Below, in pieces: positions 44,932 through 53,190 of a stretch of DNA of 64,000 nt. A program made the position numbers and the translations under genes. The notes under the pieces were generated by a model. That model ran no database searches. It was not told the DNA's origin and saw nothing but the letters and a program-made list of their open reading frames with translations. Position 1 is the first letter of the stretch, and each line of letters begins with the position of its first letter. The DNA comes from Halomonas sp. KG2 (lineage in GTDB: Bacteria; Pseudomonadota; Gammaproteobacteria; Pseudomonadales; Halomonadaceae), in contig CP098528.1 of NCBI GenBank assembly GCA_030440445.1, positions 248,001 through 312,000 of the forward strand. Direction: 5' to 3'.

Positions 44932-47075
44932 TGCAAACCCCCTAATTCATCGACTAGATGTTGATCATAAAATGCTTTGATAGTTGATCTGAAGTTTTTG
45001 TTATTAAACTTCAGCGCGTCTTGTCGGTAGATTCCGAACTCACTTGCTAGCGATGTTACCGATTCAAAATAAATTCCTGGCACGTTTTTCTCTACACTCC
45101 AGTAAGTTGCGATAAAACCGCCGCCGGAGTCCGACACTTGATTAATTGGTACTTGAATATCGTCAGTCAAATAGGGGAATTCAGAACGTATATATCCTGT
45201 TAAATCCCTGCCTACTTTTCCTAATATCAATCTTTCCCGAGCGCCGCGTGCACCCACCCAGCTCGCAAACGTGCTCACGTCTAGTCGAGTGTGATTGTGT
45301 AGGTCGATATACAAAAACGCATTGGGATAACTGTCCGGCAGGCTCATAGCGACTTGCGTCTCTATCTCAGACCCCGGTGCAGGGCCGATATACATGTCAT
45401 CAGTCGGATCTGTAGACCCAGACTCTCCCCATTCTGCGGGCGCGTTTCTGTTTGCATCGACACCGTTGGGATTTTTTCTAACATTTTCCTGACAGCCGTA
45501 CGGAACCATGCAAGGCACAAAAACAACTTTAACTCCGAATCTAAATGTTCTAGCCAGTTCGTCAGAGTGCCAGCTATTACATAAATCATGTGCAAACTGC
45601 AGCGATACGAACGCGCCAGTTTTTTCTATTCCGTGAGTCCCACTAACAATCACGATGCTCGGCAACCGTGTTGCGTTATCGGGTATCGGATACGATACAC
45701 TTTTTCTCAAATCTGGCGGCGTGAACTCATACGCATAAATTGGGTTGCCGACACTATCCGTATCTAACAGCACTCTAGTGATGTAGTCCGGATTGTTTTC
45801 CATCAAGCTGTCGTAATAGCCATACCATGTAGCTAGGTCTGGAAGCGCTTCTAGTGGAAATGCATTAAAAAACGGGCTGCTATAATCACGGCGTTTTTTA
45901 ACTTGATCATAATTAAGATAGAGCTCCCCATCACTTGCCGATCTTTCGTTAATCTCTAGGCTGTCAAAATCTCCGCCACCCACCATTTTTTTTCCGGTGG
46001 GGTCGATGCCGTGAAATATAATTCCTTTTTTATCAACTTTTGCGTATGTCGGCTGATCATCTGATGTGTATAACGCTTTAATCAGCGGAACGATAGGCTG
46101 TCTATTCTCATCAATGGCGTACAAATCAATGCCATTTTCATTTTTGATAGAAAAAACAGGATCGTCATCCTTACGTATTAAACCCTTTCTAGCGGGATTG
46201 ATTTGATAACCCTGTCGATCCCAGGCAGCTAAATATTGTCCCGACTTAGTCGTAATACCGTACAAAGGGCTGTCTTCCTCATCTTTATAAAGCCCACTAC
46301 GTAAACCGCCCGCAAGCCCTGCCATTCCTTGAACCACTTCAAGTCTCTGACGAACTAATTCAAATGCCTTGTGGCTCGGATAAGCTCCATAAAAATCCGC
46401 AACACCCCCCTCGTTTTTGTAGAGTGCGACTAAACTTTCTTCGTTTTGCAGCGATACCCAAAAGTAATCATCATCGCTAGTCGCTGTGATGCCCGCTTGC
46501 TCGCTGTTGAAAATACCGACGGCAAGCTGGGCAATGTCGCGGGCGACTTCGGCGCGTTCGACTGCGTCGTCGAGCATCGTGAGCGCGTGCGGAATGGCAC
46601 TTTCTAGCACCCATGCACGCGTGGCCATCACTTGCGATGGATCGATCTTTAGCTGGACAACAGACGCTTCGCCAACCTCTAGAATTGAGCGAACTAGTAG
46701 ATCCGCTTCAACGGCGGTAGCTATTGGTTTGTAGGTTTCTGGATAAACGCCGATGGCGATCAAGTCACCAGCAATGTCAAAGATACCTACTTCGCGGATG
46801 TACCAGCCACCCACCTGCGTTGGGATGAGCCCTTCGGTCACGACCCAGGCGGGGTTGTTGGGATCAACATCCACTAGGTTTAAATCGTCTGACCAGTGTT
46901 GATTCACGAGTGATGAGCGCTGCTTTAGCGCGTCACGGTCGTATTGGTCATAAAAATTCGGGCCGCCGCCATCGCCTACGGCCATGCTTTGCGGTTGCAG
47001 GGCTGGGCCGCCGCTGAGTGCGGCGACGACTTTGGCGAGGCCTTTCGTTGTCAGCATTGTGTAGTAGTCGGCCAT
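44928..47075 (-). CDS. H: Tail fibre gpH with C-terminal M14-type zinc hydrolase domain
   Basis: 715 residues. Residues 1-195 are the conserved gpH N-terminus (MADYYTMLTTKGLAKVVAAL; DPSQVMATRAWVLE) that attaches to the baseplate. A variable linker follows. Residues about 400-700 carry a complete M14 signature: zinc HGIE (GTHGIEKTG, near 480), NPNGVDANRN (near 540), zinc His in DLHNH (near 592) and catalytic Glu in IYFES (near 668). This suggests a fibre that trims a cell-surface amide or peptide. The C-terminal part is AT-rich compared with the N-terminus. Confidence 0.85.
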   Translation of the reverse strand: MADYYTMLTTKGLAKVVAALSGGPALQPQSMAVGDGGGPNFYDQYDRDALKQRSSLVNQHWSDDLNLVDVDPNNPAWVVTEGLIPTQVGGWYIREVGIFDIAGDLIAIGVYPETYKPIATAVEADLLVRSILEVGEASVVQLKIDPSQVMATRAWVLESAIPHALTMLDDAVERAEVARDIAQLAVGIFNSEQAGITATSDDDYFWVSLQNEESLVALYKNEGGVADFYGAYPSHKAFELVRQRLEVVQGMAGLAGGLRSGLYKDEEDSPLYGITTKSGQYLAAWDRQGYQINPARKGLIRKDDDPVFSIKNENGIDLYAIDENRQPIVPLIKALYTSDDQPTYAKVDKKGIIFHGIDPTGKKMVGGGDFDSLEINERSASDGELYLNYDQVKKRRDYSSPFFNAFPLEALPDLATWYGYYDSLMENNPDYITRVLLDTDSVGNPIYAYEFTPPDLRKSVSYPIPDNATRLPSIVIVSGTHGIEKTGAFVSLQFAHDLCNSWHSDELARTFRFGVKVVFVPCMVPYGCQENVRKNPNGVDANRNAPAEWGESGSTDPTDDMYIGPAPGSEIETQVAMSLPDSYPNAFLYIDLHNHTRLDVSTFASWVGARGARERLILGKVGRDLTGYIRSEFPYLTDDIQVPINQVSDSGGGFIATYWSVEKNVPGIYFESVTSLASEFGIYRQDALKFNNKNFRSTIKAFYDQHLVDELGGLQ

Positions 47076-47083
47076 GGCGGCTC

Positions 47084-47779
47084 CTAGATACTCGGGTAGA
47101 TGGTGGTTTGCCCACTGGCGTGCTGTCCGGTGCCGATTGTGGTCGGCCCAGGCACAGCGAGCTGCCGAGGGTGGTAGGGCGTGAGGGTGATAGTGGTACT
47201 GGCGTGCTGGCCTGCGCCTATCGCGGCGGCACCGTTGGTGGTGAGGTGCGAGGGGCGATAGGGCTGTAATGTGATGTTGCCGCTGGTGTGTTTGCCTGCG
47301 CCTAGCCGTACGTTGCCTCGCGTTGTTGTACTGATTTGCGTGGGGTCAAAGTGGGCGCTTAGGCGTTTGGCGCGGTTTATGCCGGTGATAAGTTCGTCGT
47401 AGCTTTTTTGGCTGATGCCGACGCCGTCGAGGTCTAGCACTAGGCGGAAGTGGCCGGGCTGGCCTTGGTAATCAAACCATTCGGCGATGTCGCCACCCTC
47501 AATGCCGTGCATGCCGATGACTTGACGCAGTGCGCCGAGGGTACCCGCGCGGCGGCGAATGTTGAGGGCGTTTTTCACTTCGGCGCGTTTGCGCGCTTCG
47601 CTCCACTCGTCTGACCATTGGCGCACGCCCACGGCCCATGCGAGCCAGGGCAGTAGGTGCCCTGCTATACGGTCGGCGTCCCACAGTGTGTCTAACTCGA
47701 CATCTATTGGGCGGTCGGTGACCTGCTCGATGTCGCGTTCAAGCGCCGTGGTGTTGGGTGGTAGCAGCGTTTTAGTCAT
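47084..47779 (-). CDS. I: Baseplate/tail protein gpI
   Basis: 231 residues, P2 gpI family (ALERDIEQVTDRPIDVEL, LLPWLAWAVGVRQWSDEW). The C-terminal part holds near-repeats (TTRGNVRLGAGKHTSG, GAAAIGAGQHASTT, GPTTIGTGQHASGQ), a tripled GAG-H-SG pattern not needed for the core function. Between J and H as in P2. Confidence 0.92.
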   Translation of the reverse strand: MTKTLLPPNTTALERDIEQVTDRPIDVELDTLWDADRIAGHLLPWLAWAVGVRQWSDEWSEARKRAEVKNALNIRRRAGTLGALRQVIGMHGIEGGDIAEWFDYQGQPGHFRLVLDLDGVGISQKSYDELITGINRAKRLSAHFDPTQISTTTRGNVRLGAGKHTSGNITLQPYRPSHLTTNGAAAIGAGQHASTTITLTPYHPRQLAVPGPTTIGTGQHASGQTTIYPSI

Positions 47780-48614
47780 GTAGCGCTACCTCCACGTTTG
47801 AGCAATACGCGGCCTGAATTGCTGAGCGGGGGATATCTGCTGTAGGGCTATTCAGGAGCACGCGCTCGACGCCTTCGACGTAGAGCGCAGCGAGAACGGC
47901 ATCTTGAAAAATGTCATCGCCCAGGCGATGGCGGCGTTCTGCGAACTCGACCGCTGAGGCATGGGCGGCGGCGCGGACGACGTCGGGATCTGGCCCCGGC
48001 CGGATGATGAGCGCGGCGGATATTGCGTAGTTTTGTACGTCTGCGCCTATAACTGTGACGCGATCCGTTAACGGGCGGACGAATTCGGCATTTAGGGCGT
48101 TTTCGACGGTTTCGATTAGCTCCGGCGATGCGGTGCCGTCACCCGTGTTGGCCAGGACGGCAACGATGACTTCCGTGGCTTCGGGGCTGGTTGCTGATGC
48201 GTCTTTTACTTGGGCATCTGCGCTTAGCGCGTGGTAGATATAGGCGGCTTCAGCACCGGCGGTGCTGAATCGGTCGGGCGCTAACAGCAGGCGGCGGCGG
48301 TAGGCGTCGTCGCTTTCGCCGTCAAAGCGGGCGGTGAAAAAGTAGGTGACGCCGATGTGGTCGAGGGCGTCGCCGTATGAGTATGCGAGCAGTAAGCGGC
48401 GGACGCGTTGATTGTGGCGGTGGCGGTTGATCATTTCGCGATACGCGACCACTTCTAGCAGCTTGTTGACCGGTTCGCTTTCTAGCTGCAGTACGTCTGC
48501 TATATCGGGCGAGCGGTCGAGTAGGTCGGCGCGTAGCTCGGTCAGGATCTCTTCAAAGCTGAGTTCGTCGAGCAGCGTGGGCGTGGGCAGTCTCGATAGG
48601 TCTATTGTGCTCAT
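47772..48614 (-). CDS. J: Baseplate protein gpJ
   Basis: 280 residues, P2 gpJ/T4 gp6-like baseplate wedge (LSFEEILTELRADLLDRSPD, HIGVTYFFTARFDGESDDAYRRR). Edge of the baseplate. Overlaps W and I by a few bases. Confidence 0.93.
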   Translation of the reverse strand: MSTIDLSRLPTPTLLDELSFEEILTELRADLLDRSPDIADVLQLESEPVNKLLEVVAYREMINRHRHNQRVRRLLLAYSYGDALDHIGVTYFFTARFDGESDDAYRRRLLLAPDRFSTAGAEAAYIYHALSADAQVKDASATSPEATEVIVAVLANTGDGTASPELIETVENALNAEFVRPLTDRVTVIGADVQNYAISAALIIRPGPDPDVVRAAAHASAVEFAERRHRLGDDIFQDAVLAALYVEGVERVLLNSPTADIPRSAIQAAYCSNVEVALHD

Positions 48615-48946
48615 ACCAGTGGCACCTCTGCTGTGATGGGGGTGCCGTCGGCGGTTTTGCCGATTAGCTCTATCGTTGCGCGGCCTTGCTGGTCGGTGCT
48701 GATGTAGTGGCGGGTGCTTGTGATGCTGATGCGCGGCTCCCAGCGGCTAACGGCAATCACGGTGGCGGCGTAGACTTGCATCATTAGGGCGTCAGATATC
48801 GGCATATCGAGCAGATCGGGTACTAGGCTGCCGTAGTCGCGGCGCATCACGCGCGAACCAATCGGGGTGGTGATGATGTCGGCTACTGATTGGCGGATGT
48901 GGTCGATGCCCGTTAGGTTTTCGCCGGTTTGTGCGCTCATGCCCAT
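48611..48946 (-). CDS. W: Baseplate protein gpW
   Basis: About 111 residues, P2 gpW/T4 gp25-like (GIDHIRQSVADIITTPIGSRVMRRDYGS). The start may be 48946 or 48940 (MSAQTGENL). Baseplate wedge with lysozyme-like gp25 fold. Confidence 0.9.
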   Translation of the reverse strand: MGMSAQTGENLTGIDHIRQSVADIITTPIGSRVMRRDYGSLVPDLLDMPISDALMMQVYAATVIAVSRWEPRISITSTRHYISTDQQGRATIELIGKTADGTPITAEVPLV

Positions 48947-48947
48947 A

Positions 48948-49145
48948 TCATTCAACCCCGTAGTTGCCTGCCGATGATCCGCCGGTTACCTGGACTTCTG
49001 CGTTGCTTTGCACTTCATCAACGACCGCATTGGCGATGGCTTCGGCCATGCGATTCACCCAGCTGTGTTCACCGGTTGCGGTTGCGCCGTGGGCCTGCAT
49101 TTCAGTGATGATTCGGTTTTTTAGCTGCGCTTTGCTGAGTGCCAT
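48948..49145 (-). CDS. Small protein between V and W (65 residues)
   Basis: Starts MALSKAQLKNRIITEMQ and has a helical core (WVNRMAEAIANAVVDEVQ). P2 lacks a gene here; several related prophages have one of this size. Possibly a minor baseplate part. Three bp after V, overlapping W. Confidence 0.7.
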   Translation of the reverse strand: MALSKAQLKNRIITEMQAHGATATGEHSWVNRMAEAIANAVVDEVQSNAEVQVTGGSSAGNYGVE

Positions 49146-49148
49146 TGA

Positions 49149-49739
49149 TCATTGCCCCGCTGTTACAGTTGAGCTGCCGTCGCCGTGTGGGTTGCCGGTG
49201 AAGTGGCAGACGTGGGCGGTGGTGACTACTGGGCTGCCACCGTTGTGGTGGATGCTTTCGGCATCGACGGTGGCCACGCCTGCTACCGTCGCTTGCATAT
49301 CCCCGCCGACAGTCGCCGTTAGGTTTCCCGCGACTTCCAGGTGGATATCGCCCACGCAGTGGATCAACAGCCGGTTGGCTTGGTGGTCGTATTCGATGCG
49401 GGTGCCGTCTGGGTACCAGCGGCCGATCAATGCGGGGTCGTTGCTCGGTGCTGGGTGGGCGTTCTGGTAGAGCCCTGGTGCTGCAAAGGCGTTGGCGGTG
49501 TCGCCGCCGGGGGAAAACAACACGCACTGCTCGCCGATGGTGGGCGGGTTCCACTCTCGCGTGGTACCGGCGCGGCTGGTTAGCCAGGGCACCCAGGCGG
49601 TTAGCAATTCCCCAGATTTGACGCGCACGCGGGGTGGTTGCGGCGGGTCGGCGGCTGGGTTGCCATGATCCACTTGGGCGACTGCACCCAGACGAATCAG
49701 GTTGGCAATTAGGCGAAGTATTTCGGCGGCGTTGTTCAT
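49149..49739 (-). CDS. V: Baseplate spike protein gpV
   Basis: 196 residues, P2 gpV family: N-terminal helix and OB domain (LIRLGAVAQVDHG, RVKSGELLTAWVPW) and a C-terminal beta-helix spike (DIHLEVAGNLTATVGGD), ending in a region with HNGGSPVV and HVCHFTGNPHGDGSS, whose His residues bind iron in P2. Punctures the outer membrane. First gene of the V operon. Confidence 0.94.
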   Translation of the reverse strand: MNNAAEILRLIANLIRLGAVAQVDHGNPAADPPQPPRVRVKSGELLTAWVPWLTSRAGTTREWNPPTIGEQCVLFSPGGDTANAFAAPGLYQNAHPAPSNDPALIGRWYPDGTRIEYDHQANRLLIHCVGDIHLEVAGNLTATVGGDMQATVAGVATVDAESIHHNGGSPVVTTAHVCHFTGNPHGDGSSTVTAGQ

Positions 49740-49784
49740 GCCGCCATGCTGCGATGACTACGCGCGGAAGGGTAGCGGCGGGCG

Positions 49785-49806
49785 TTGTGCCAGCATGCTA
49801 GGACAA
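49785..49806 (-). promoter_or_regulatory. Late-promoter activator box upstream of V
   Basis: TTGT-N14-ACAA, in the same context (ACGCGCGG-AGGGTAG) as the FI box and with the shared GTTGTGC and CTAG parts. It lies between S and V, the site of the P2 V promoter. Confidence 0.75.
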
Positions 49807-49814
49807 GTGGCGGG

Positions 49815-50270
49815 TTATTTAGGGGGTGTTAGGTGGTTTAACACGCTGTTGCCGATGTGGTCGGCATCGGCTGCAGTGATGCCGATGAGTTCGCGGCGGG
49901 CGTATTGGTGGATGGGGCCGCCGCGTTCGACGCGATCCCGTAGCCCGTAGTGGTGCACGCGGGCAATTCTTGCTACTTGCCCCAGGAAACCGACTTCGGC
50001 GGCGTCTGCATTGGTTTTGATGCGTAGGTATTTGGCGGTGCTGATTTTGCTGAACATGGCTTTTCGGCGGATAGCTCCGCTTCGCCCGCGTAGTTGGGTG
50101 CGTGGCTCAAACGGCGTGCCGTCGGGGTTGGTTTGGGCCTTGATGCGGTTGCGGTTGGCTAGGCGTAGATCCCGCGCGACTTCGCGGGCTAATAAGCGGC
50201 GCTCTTTGGGGCTTAGTTTGTTGATGAGCGGCGTGATCCACTGTTCTAGCTGCTGGAGTTCGTCGCTCAT
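49815..50270 (-). CDS. S: Tail completion protein gpS
   Basis: 151 residues, P2 gpS/virion morphogenesis family (LSPKERRLLAREVARDLRLANRNRI; FEPRTQLRGRSGAIRRK). Joins tail to head. Last gene of the O operon; overlaps R by 4 bp. Confidence 0.92.
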   Translation of the reverse strand: MSDELQQLEQWITPLINKLSPKERRLLAREVARDLRLANRNRIKAQTNPDGTPFEPRTQLRGRSGAIRRKAMFSKISTAKYLRIKTNADAAEVGFLGQVARIARVHHYGLRDRVERGGPIHQYARRELIGITAADADHIGNSVLNHLTPPK

Positions 50271-50749
50271 GGGCTATGCCACTCGGCTTCGAGGGTGTAG
50301 TCGTCATTGCCTGGGTGCTTGATGTTGAGTTGCCAGCTTTCAGCGGGGCAGGCATCGGCGGGGTATTCGGGCATGCGGTGGTGGGCGTTGATGCTGCCGG
50401 TGTCGCAATCGACTTTTGCGACGACGCGTTCTGTTAGGCGCACCGTTAGCGCTAGATCCCAGTTTGTGTTGTTGAGGATCTCAGCTTCAATTTGGACGGC
50501 TTCATCTTCGACTAAATCGGGCTGGTAGGTATTGAGCCACTGCAGTAGCGGGATCATGACGGTATCGAGTGATCCGCTGTAGTCGGTGATGATGATTTGT
50601 GCATCGACGCGGTATTCGTGACTGAGATTGGTACCGCGCGCGAATTTTATCTTGCCATCGTTGACGAAGGTGTGGAGCTGTTCAGGGTTACGGCGTAACT
50701 CTTCAACTGAGGCGAGCAGGTGTTGGCGTAGGGATTGGAGTTTGATCAT
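50267..50749 (-). CDS. R: Tail completion protein gpR
   Basis: 160 residues, P2 gpR family (MIKLQSLRQHLLASVEELRRNPEQL; MIPLLQWLNTYQPDL). Head-tail joining. Overlaps the Rz1-like gene and S by 4 bp each. Confidence 0.92.
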   Translation of the reverse strand: MIKLQSLRQHLLASVEELRRNPEQLHTFVNDGKIKFARGTNLSHEYRVDAQIIITDYSGSLDTVMIPLLQWLNTYQPDLVEDEAVQIEAEILNNTNWDLALTVRLTERVVAKVDCDTGSINAHHRMPEYPADACPAESWQLNIKHPGNDDYTLEAEWHSP

Positions 50750-50988
50750 TCGAGGGCGTCCACTAATCCATTATGGCGGGTTGCACAGCGGTGATACTCG
50801 GCTGCCCAGGCGCTCATGGTGAGCGCGACATCTTCGCCGGTGCCAGTGCTGAGTAGGGGCAGCACGCTAGGGCAGCGTGTCATCAAGTTCTGCTGAATCG
50901 GGGGCGGTTCCGGCGGCGGCGTGGTTGAGCAGGCGGATAGCGTCAGGCTCAAGACAGACGCGCTGATAAATGGGTTTTTGAATTTCAC
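50746..50988 (-). CDS. Rz1-like outer-membrane spanin lipoprotein
   Basis: 80 residues with a lipobox (LTLSACST) and a Pro-rich mature start (PPPEPPPIQQ), the hallmarks of Rz1. Its first 40 codons lie inside the Rz-like gene in another frame. It pairs with the inner-membrane spanin to fuse the two membranes at lysis. Confidence 0.85.
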   Translation of the reverse strand: MKFKNPFISASVLSLTLSACSTTPPPEPPPIQQNLMTRCPSVLPLLSTGTGEDVALTMSAWAAEYHRCATRHNGLVDALE

Positions 50989-51217
50989 GAATGATTCCCC
51001 TATCGATTACGCGTTCGTTTGCCGTTAGCTCGCCCAGACGTTGTTCGACGTGCGCGGCGATCTCGGATTCGCGCGCCATGGCGGCGTTAATGGCTTGCTG
51101 GGCGGCGCGTTCGGCGGTTAGGGCGTGGCTGTCGTTTTGCCAGTTAGCTACCTGCCAACCGGCGGCAAAGGTGATGGCTAGGGCGGCGGCGCTGGCTAGG
51201 AAGGTGAGTTTTTTCAT
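50867..51217 (-). CDS. Rz-like inner-membrane spanin (LysB-like)
   Basis: 116 residues: an N-terminal membrane anchor (residues 5-22), then a periplasmic coiled coil (ALTAERAAQQAINAAMARESE) and a C-terminal region. It overlaps the amidase stop by 4 bp and shares 122 bp with the Rz1-like gene. Confidence 0.85.
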   Translation of the reverse strand: MKKLTFLASAAALAITFAAGWQVANWQNDSHALTAERAAQQAINAAMARESEIAAHVEQRLGELTANERVIDRGIIREIQKPIYQRVCLEPDAIRLLNHAAAGTAPDSAELDDTLP

Positions 51218-51780
51218 GCTGCTTTACCCACGCATACCGCTTCGATTAGCACATCGCCAACGGCCTCTACGCAGGCGTCGATGTTTTCAATGTAGCTTTT
51301 TAGGTCGTTTTGATTGGTGAGGAAAAACAGCTCGACGATGATGCCTTTGCCGCGACTGATGAACGCTAGGCGGCTGTGCTGGCCGGAGGTTTCGCCTTTT
51401 GCGCCACGATTGGCAATACCTAGTGTCTTTGAAATAGCGACACACAAAGCATTGCCAATGGGGTAGTGATGCGCGGCGCTTAAAGTTTCGACACCAGTGG
51501 CGGTTGGGTTGGTGAATGCGTTGCAGTGAAATTCGACGGCGATATCATGCTCGGCGGCGCGGTTAGAGGCGACAGTGAGCGGTAGGTTTTGGCCGCGTTC
51601 GCCGTCTTTGGTGAAGTAGACCTTTTCGCGCAGGTAGTCCGCTAGCCGGTCGCGAAAATCTAGCACCACTTGGGCTTCTGTGAATCCGTTTGCTGCTGCG
51701 CCGGGGTCTTTGTCGCTGTGACCTGCTGAGAAAAACAGCGAAAGCCGCTGCAGCGCGGCGTATTTGACGAGGGCTTGCAT
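51214..51780 (-). CDS. Endolysin, N-acetylmuramoyl-L-alanine amidase
   Basis: 188 residues, Amidase_3 family. Zinc ligands: His in SAGHSDKDPGA (near 21), Glu in TEAQ (near 33), His in VEFHCNA (near 93); catalytic Glu in IIVELFFLTN (near 160). No signal peptide, so release needs a holin. P2 uses a different lysozyme-like endolysin in this slot. Confidence 0.92.
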   Translation of the reverse strand: MQALVKYAALQRLSLFFSAGHSDKDPGAAANGFTEAQVVLDFRDRLADYLREKVYFTKDGERGQNLPLTVASNRAAEHDIAVEFHCNAFTNPTATGVETLSAAHHYPIGNALCVAISKTLGIANRGAKGETSGQHSRLAFISRGKGIIVELFFLTNQNDLKSYIENIDACVEAVGDVLIEAVCVGKAA

Positions 51781-51781
51781 G

Positions 51782-52048
51782 CTATTGCCTCCGTAGTGGG
51801 ATTAGGTGTGCGACGTTGCCGCCGGTGCGGATGACACCCACGGCGAGGGCGACCATAGCGATGGCGATTAGCCAGCGTGCCAGCTCTGGTAGCGGCGGGC
51901 CGTATACGGCGGCGACCGGCATCGCGACGATGATTAGCCATGCCAGCAGTGATACACCTGGGCGGTAGCGACCAGCGCGGCGGAATGTGATTATCCGGGC
52001 GATGACAACTAGCGCGGCGGTGATGGTGATGATGTAGGTGATGCTCAT
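51782..52048 (-). CDS. Second holin-like membrane protein
   Basis: 88 residues from ATG 52048 (MSITYIITITAALVV), with about three membrane segments (4-19, 33-50, 58-75). It resembles the Phage_holin_3 group. One-base overlap with the upstream holin gene (TAATG). Together the two may act as holin and antiholin; which is which is not visible. Confidence 0.8.
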   Translation of the reverse strand: MSITYIITITAALVVIARIITFRRAGRYRPGVSLLAWLIIVAMPVAAVYGPPLPELARWLIAIAMVALAVGVIRTGGNVAHLIPLRRQ

Positions 52049-52389
52049 TAGCGACCCCCTAGCCATTTTTTTAGGTCGAGCGTTTTTACTCCTTCGATTG
52101 CTCTTAACCCAGCTGTGACAGACACGGCAGATGCGATGAATGCCGCCACGGCGGTGTGCTCAAGCAAGCCGCCGAGGGTGGCGGGGCCACCGAGGTAGCC
52201 GATCCAGAACGAGATAAATAGATATACAAGCCGCTCGATGATGCCGAGTTCTTTCGCGCTGATGACGAATAGCGTGGCACCGCAAAATGCACCGACGACT
52301 GCGTTGGCGTCGATGCCGGGCAACATGCCGATCACCAGCGCGGCGAGCGATGCTGCACCAGCGGCGGCGGCGGTGGATGGTTCGGCCAT
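52048..52389 (-). CDS. Putative holin (113 residues)
   Basis: Starts MAEPSTAAAAGAASLAALVIG. Three hydrophobic segments with short loops and a charged C-terminus (LKKWLGGR). It lies where P2 has holin Y, between X and the endolysin. Confidence 0.82.
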   Translation of the reverse strand: MAEPSTAAAAGAASLAALVIGMLPGIDANAVVGAFCGATLFVISAKELGIIERLVYLFISFWIGYLGGPATLGGLLEHTAVAAFIASAVSVTAGLRAIEGVKTLDLKKWLGGR

Positions 52390-52411
52390 GTGTTCCCCTT
52401 TTACGTTTCGT

Positions 52412-52627
52412 TCAGCTCCATAGCTGAATTTTCGGTTTCTTGGTTTCGCGGGTTTCCGGTGGTGGCGGTAGCGTGACCGGGGTTCCCTCTCTCAGCACCG
52501 GCTCTTGTTCGGCGAGGTGCGGGTTTAGCTGTAGCGTTTGTTCAGTGATATCGGCGGTCTTGCCGTATACGCGGTAGAGCAGGGCGTCGAGTGTTTCGCC
52601 CTGGTGTGCGCGTACTACTCGCTTCAT
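52412..52627 (-). CDS. X: Tail protein gpX
   Basis: 71 residues with a LysM-like motif (VRAHQGETLDALLYRVYG), P2 gpX family. Needed for tail assembly. Overlaps L by 4 bp. Confidence 0.92.
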   Translation of the reverse strand: MKRVVRAHQGETLDALLYRVYGKTADITEQTLQLNPHLAEQEPVLREGTPVTLPPPPETRETKKPKIQLWS

Positions 52628-53094
52628 ATCAGGTCGACCGTGGTGTGGTTGCGTCCGGTGAGTTCGGCTATTGCCCAGCGGGCGTCGGCGCGGTAGTCAT
52701 CCGCCGCTAGGTCTTTGGCTTCGCCGAGTTTGTCGCCTTCGCCGGTGGCGGATGCGTCGCGGTAGCGCTCTAAGAGATCCGCTTGGGCTTGGGCGTAGAC
52801 GGCGCGCAGGTAGAGCAATTGCAGGTCGCCGGGGGTTTGCCATGGCTCGATAGGTACGTCATCAATCGTGGCGCGGCCGCTTTCCTGCTGTTCGGCTTGA
52901 TAGCTGGCTAGTTGGCGGTTTACGTCTGCGATTGCGGCACGCAGTGCTTGTTGAATGCGCTTAGGCGTGACGTTGTGGACGCGCTCTTCTTCGCAGAATG
53001 CGTTGGGGTCGATCTGGGGCCAAAAACCGTTGTTGGCTATCGTTTCTAGCGGCTGGCTTGGCGGGTTTGTGCCGTGGGCGATCATGCTAGCCAC
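52624..53094 (-). CDS. L: Head completion protein gpL
   Basis: 156 residues, P2 gpL family (FWPQIDPNAFCEEERVHNVTPKR in P2-like form). Head-tail interface. Start at 53094, or 53085 (MIAHGTNPP). After the 96-bp gap to M. Confidence 0.9.
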   Translation of the reverse strand: MASMIAHGTNPPSQPLETIANNGFWPQIDPNAFCEEERVHNVTPKRIQQALRAAIADVNRQLASYQAEQQESGRATIDDVPIEPWQTPGDLQLLYLRAVYAQAQADLLERYRDASATGEGDKLGEAKDLAADDYRADARWAIAELTGRNHTTVDLI

Positions 53095-53190
53095 CTATGT
53101 TGTAAAGAAGGGGGTGGGCCGCTTCGCGCGAGGCTTAGAGCCCTTGCTTGGCGGTGCCCCCTTGCCGTCGGGGTGCGACTCGGTTGGCGG

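Noticed and set aside
46486..46734. Frameshift or decay in the tail fibre gene at the composition break
   Set aside because: The gpH frame is open across the break; the change is in base composition only.
53095..53190. Missing gene between L and M
   Set aside because: Only 96 bp with no start or ribosome site; a normal gap.
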